From Eutypella sp. D-1 (taxonomy: Eukaryota > Ascomycota > Sordariomycetes > Xylariales > Diatrypaceae): DNA of 64,000 nucleotides. Location of the stretch: the NCBI GenBank assembly GCA_023313575.1, contig JAJTTP010000001.1:3968001-4032000 (forward strand), read 5' to 3'. Positions 59,791 through 64,000 of this stretch are shown piece by piece. The notes below the pieces were generated by a model, which worked only from the letters and a program-made list of their open reading frames with translations, was not told where the DNA came from and did not search any database. A program made the position numbers and the translations under genes. The number at the start of each line of letters is the position of its first letter. Position 1 is the stretch's first letter.

Positions 59791-62700
59791 CGATCTTTTT
59801 TTTTTTTAAGGTTTTTATCTTTAAAACCAATTTTCCCGTTCTTATTATTATAAATATTTTTTTTTCTTTTTTTATTTCGTTTTATTTTTTATTATATCCG
59901 GTTGTATTAATAAATCGGTTTTTTAATACGCGAAACCTTTATTTTAACGTAAAGCTTTTTAACGCGATTCTTTTTTTACGGCGGTTTTATCGTTTAATTC
60001 GATTAATATAGTTCCTTATTTTTATTATAAACGCCGTTAACTCGAATATAAAGTTTTTAACTCGGACTTTTCTTATTATTTGTTATATATTTGTTATAAC
60101 CGGAATTAATATAACGTATTTAAGCTTAATCCGGAGTAATTATAAAAGGTTATATTTTAATATCGAAAATTAAAGTTAAAACTTAAAATTATAAAAAAAA
60201 AAGCTAATACGGTTAATATAAAATTCCGTTATTTTCGTCGTTAAAAACGTATATGGTATAAAAAAATAATAAAGGCGGTTTTTCGTAATATCGATAATTT
60301 AAAGGAGTTAGAAAAGTTAAAAGCGGAAAAGCGTCGGGCGGAAAATATGCGTTTTACGGGGTTTATTAAAATATCGGTAAATTTTAAAGTTATTCCAAAT
60401 CTTAATTAATTTAGGATAAATATATCGGGTAATTTTAATTAAGATGTTATTTTTATTAACGTTTCCGTTAACGTTAATAAAAATTTTTTAAAAAACGTTA
60501 AACGTTTATTAAATAATTAACAGGTTTTTATATATTTTCGGAGTTATTATATCCCTTTTATTTAACTTTATATTTTATTTATCCATTTTTTATTCGTACG
60601 TTTAAGATTTTTTTTACTTCGTATTTATTTGTTTTTATTTCGATATCGTTTCGTCCTATTTTTATAACGTTTATATTCGTTACGTTTTCGAGTAAGGAAA
60701 TATAAAAGATTAAATAAATCTTAACTTTTAATAATAAGTCCAGTTCGTAATTATTTTTTAATATTTTTTTAATAACTGGGTACGGTCCGATATACTTATA
60801 ATTAAATTTTTTATTAAGTCGTTTTATCGTAATGTTTTTTATGGTTAAATAAATTATATCTCCTTTTAAAAAGGTTAATCCTTTTAATTTTTTTTAGTTA
60901 TAATATTAACTTATTTGTTAACGTATAAATTCGAGTTCTTTTTTTATTTTTTTATATAATTATTTAAATTGTTTTAATATTAATATAATTTTAATATTAT
61001 CCGGTCTTTTTTTATAAACGTTTTAATAAACGTTTAAAATAAATCCGAAATTAGCATTAATAAATGTTATCCGTATATTTTTATAATAAGTTATATTATA
61101 AGCTAATTATGCGATAAATAATTATTTAACCTAATTATTCTACTTATAATTAATATATTATCGAAAATAAGTTTTTAATATTTAATTGGTTTATTTTATT
61201 TATCCGTTTATTTAAGGTTTAAAAACTGTTATAAATTTAAGGTTTAATTTTAATCTTATTATAAAACTTTATTAAAATTTCGATACGAATATCGTTCTTT
61301 TATCGGAGATAATTTCGAATAAAAGGCCGTATATTATTATAATATGTTATAAAAAGATATATACCATTTATTTTACGTCGGTATCCTTATTATATAAGAT
61401 AAAATAAAAAAACTTTATAAATCGGTTAACGATTACGAATATGCTGTTATAGCTATTACGTATTATTAAATCTTTTAATATCGGTAACTTAATAATAAAA
61501 TTAAATATAATAAACTTTTATAATCGTTTATTAATTAGTAATAGTTATAATTTTCCGTAAAGTTTATATTATTTTGTTTTAATTTTTCCGCATATGTTAT
61601 ATCGTTATCGTACTTATTATATTACTGATTTTATTTTATCGAATATATAAATCCGTTATAATCGTTTAAAAATTTTATAGTTTCCTAAGTATCCGTATAA
61701 AGGATATTCGTAAATCTTTTATATTAATTATTTTTATAATTTTTATAATATTTATAATTTTTTTATTTATTTTTTTATTAATAATTTGTTATTATAATAT
61801 TCGATTTATTTATATAAGTTATTTTAAATAATCTTAATAGTAACAATTTACCGTTATTCCAGGTATCTTTTTAACGTTTATTAAAATACCGCGTATTTAA
61901 TTAGTATATATTTTTTTTTATAACCGGTTATTTATTAATAATATTTGCTTATCCGTTCTTTAATCCTTTTTTATAAATAATAATATAATCGAATTCTGCA
62001 AAATATTCGGCGTATCGTAATTATTTTCCGTTAAAAGTTTAAATAATAAAAAAGTATGCAATATTTTTATAATTAATATAAACTTTAATTTAATGCATAT
62101 TTTTTATAAAATAATATTTAAATTCCTTAAATGCATTAACGGTAATAAGAAATTCTTTATCGTAAATTAAATAATTAAATTCGGTTTTAATAAATTTATA
62201 AAAATAAAATACGATAAGGTATAATTTTTCTTTTTTATTTTATTATTTAATTTATGCTCCGAAGGCGTAATCCGAAGCGTCGGTTTTTAATTTAACGGGT
62301 TTTTTAAAATCGTATATAATAAGTACTGGTTCGTTAATAATAGCATTTTTTAACTTTTTAAAAAATTCGTTTACTTTATTAATCTATATAAACCGTTTAT
62401 CCTTTTTTATTAATTCCGTAAAAAATATTATAATATGTTTAAATCGTCGTATAAACTTCCGATAATAATTTGCTAAACCGAGAAAAGCCTATATTTTTTT
62501 TATATTAATAAGCATTTTTTAATCCTTAATAATTACGATTTTTTTAAAGTCCATTTTAATATGTTCGGGGGTAATAATATATCCGAAGAATTCCATTTCT
62601 TATATATAAAATACACTTTTTTCGGGTTCCATTAATAAATTAACGTTTTATAATATTTATAATACTTTATATATATATTTCTTATGTTATTTTTTTAATT

Positions 62701-64000
62701 TTAAATAAATAAAAATATCGTTAAAATAACAGATAACGAAAATATTAAAATATTTTCGTAATACGTAATTAATTATATGTTAAAATAATATTAATACGTT
62801 AATTAACCCGAAAAACATAATTAAATACTTAAATAAGCCGTATTTTATTTTAAAAACTATTTTTTATTCGTTTCCGGGTTTAATTTTAATATAATAATAT
62901 CCGTCCTTAAGGTTTAAAATGGTAAACCATTTAGCTCCGTATAAACGGTCCTTTATTTTAGTAATAAATAATAACGGTATTCGGTTTTTAACGGTAATTT
63001 CGTTTAATTATCGATAATCGATTATTAATTATAATTTGCTGTTTTTTTTAAGTATAAACATAATAAAATATCCTGTTAATAATTTTAATCGTTAAATATA
63101 TCTTTTTATTAATTTATTTTTAAGGTATTTTTATAATTTTTTAAATTCGATTTTGTTAAGGTTATAAATTTTATAAAATCGTAATATTTTTTTTTTTATA
63201 AAGATAATCTTATAATCTTATTTATTACGGTTTAATAATCTTTTTTTAAATTTTTCGTAAAACATTTTATCGTATTAATAGTATTATAATAATACGTTAC
63301 GCATTTGTAATATCGTCGTATTTTCTTTTTTTAAGATATTATTAAAAAAACGGAATCGTTATCGGATAAATGCAATAATTTATTTAATCTTTTTTTCGTA
63401 TCCTTTTTTTTTAATTCGTTATATTCCTTTAAGTAAGGTTTTTATTATATCCTTATATCCGTATTTATTATCCGTTAAATATTAAGATCTTTTTTTTAAG
63501 TTATCGTCGGTTTTTAAAAAATAAGGAAATATTATTTAGCCAATTTTTTAATTAATCGATAAATTGTATTAATACAGCTATAATTGCTTAAAGATTATAT
63601 TATATTTTCTTAAAAGCATAATATTAAAAATAACGTTTTATTTTTATTTTTCGATATATATATTAAATTAATCGATCTCCCGTAATACTTTTTTTTCGTT
63701 GTATTTAAAAGTATAACTTTCGGCTTTTATTATGTTATAAAAATATTATTTTTCCTTTTATAATAATTATAATTTATTATATAATTTTAAAGTTATATAA
63801 TTATTATCGGTTTCGTTATTTATTATAATAATATACTAATTATTTTTAACTTTTATTCGTATTATAATATATCCGTATCGTTTTTAGGCTTTTAAAATGG
63901 TTCGTAAATATTATATTACGTTTTTAAACCTTATAATACCGCTTTATGGCCTTAATATAAACGGTTTTAACTTTTTAAATTTTTATTATAAATTTATATA
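59791..64000 (-). mobile_element. inverted chromovirus copy 2, runs off window
   Basis: Colinear in reverse with copy 1: the chromodomain counterpart is near 60480-60600, integrase about 60680-61530, RNase H about 62030-62340 and RT about 62540-63080. Positions x in copy 1 pair with about 118030-x here (for example 55095 with about 62935, and 54085 with about 63950). It is heavily RIP-mutated and non-coding. The 5' part and outer LTR lie beyond 64000. Confidence 0.8.

Overview
The window looks like a nuclear contig of a filamentous ascomycete (Pezizomycotina, most likely a Sordariomycete). Genes are interrupted by short 47-115 bp GT-AG introns and the gene content is typical: a Zn2Cys6 regulator, a HET protein, P450, terpene cyclase and many MFS carriers. 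An AT-rich block carries the mark of repeat-induced point mutation (RIP). I rebuilt exon structures by hand from splice sites and reading frame; junctions given here keep frame unless stated.

Layout. 1-1.2 kb: no supportable gene. 1.2-4.0 kb (-): PSO2/SNM1 cross-link repair nuclease. 5.2-7.5 kb (-): MFS phosphate-type permease. 11.1-11.8 kb (-): small secreted protein with six C-terminal cysteines, with a 555-bp non-autonomous hAT transposon (8-bp target duplication) in its upstream region. 13.5-18.2 kb: remains of a secondary-metabolite locus, namely an O-methyltransferase pseudogene broken by a short repeat, a hemerythrin-like protein, a second inverted copy of the same repeat, and an apparently intact class I terpene cyclase. 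19.4-20.8 kb (+): APN1 AP endonuclease. 21.1-22.6 kb (-): PrpF-family isomerase. 23.3-25.9 kb (-): Zn2Cys6 transcription factor with a GC-AG intron and a 30-nt exon. 26.6-27.3 kb (-): secreted protein. 28.8-29.1 kb: mitochondrial carrier relic. 30.2-32.1 kb (+): Dal5-like MFS permease with an apparent one-base frame defect. 32.7-34.7 kb (+): HET-domain protein. 35.4-39.2 kb (-): BUB1-type checkpoint kinase that also carries KEN boxes. 39.7-40.5 kb (-): TenA-like protein. 42.1-44.1 kb (-): U2AF large subunit. 44.8-46.1 kb (+): OGG1 glycosylase, divergent from U2AF. 47.4-49.2 kb (+): cytochrome P450. 49.3-49.45 kb: a tRNA-like pol III unit right at the edge of the repeat block.

49.4-64.0 kb: an AT-rich gene desert of RIP-mutated Ty3/gypsy chromoviruses. 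It holds a partial LTR, an LTR plus gag remnant, a 5.9-kb LTR-flanked copy on the + strand, a pol fragment, and a second copy on the - strand that runs off the window. The last two full copies form a roughly 10-kb inverted repeat. Parts of the LTR U3 region are far less mutated than the coding region.

Together: a housekeeping backbone (repair, splicing, mitotic checkpoint) is interspersed with accessory islands (secreted proteins, terpene locus, HET, permeases) that contain transposon insertions, broken genes and regulatory candidates. Three DNA-repair genes (PSO2, APN1, OGG1) lie within 45 kb. I did not find a clear-cut new defence or mobile system. The best leads are the repeat-bracketed terpene/hemerythrin locus, the hAT element, the Cys-module secreted protein and the inverted chromovirus pair.
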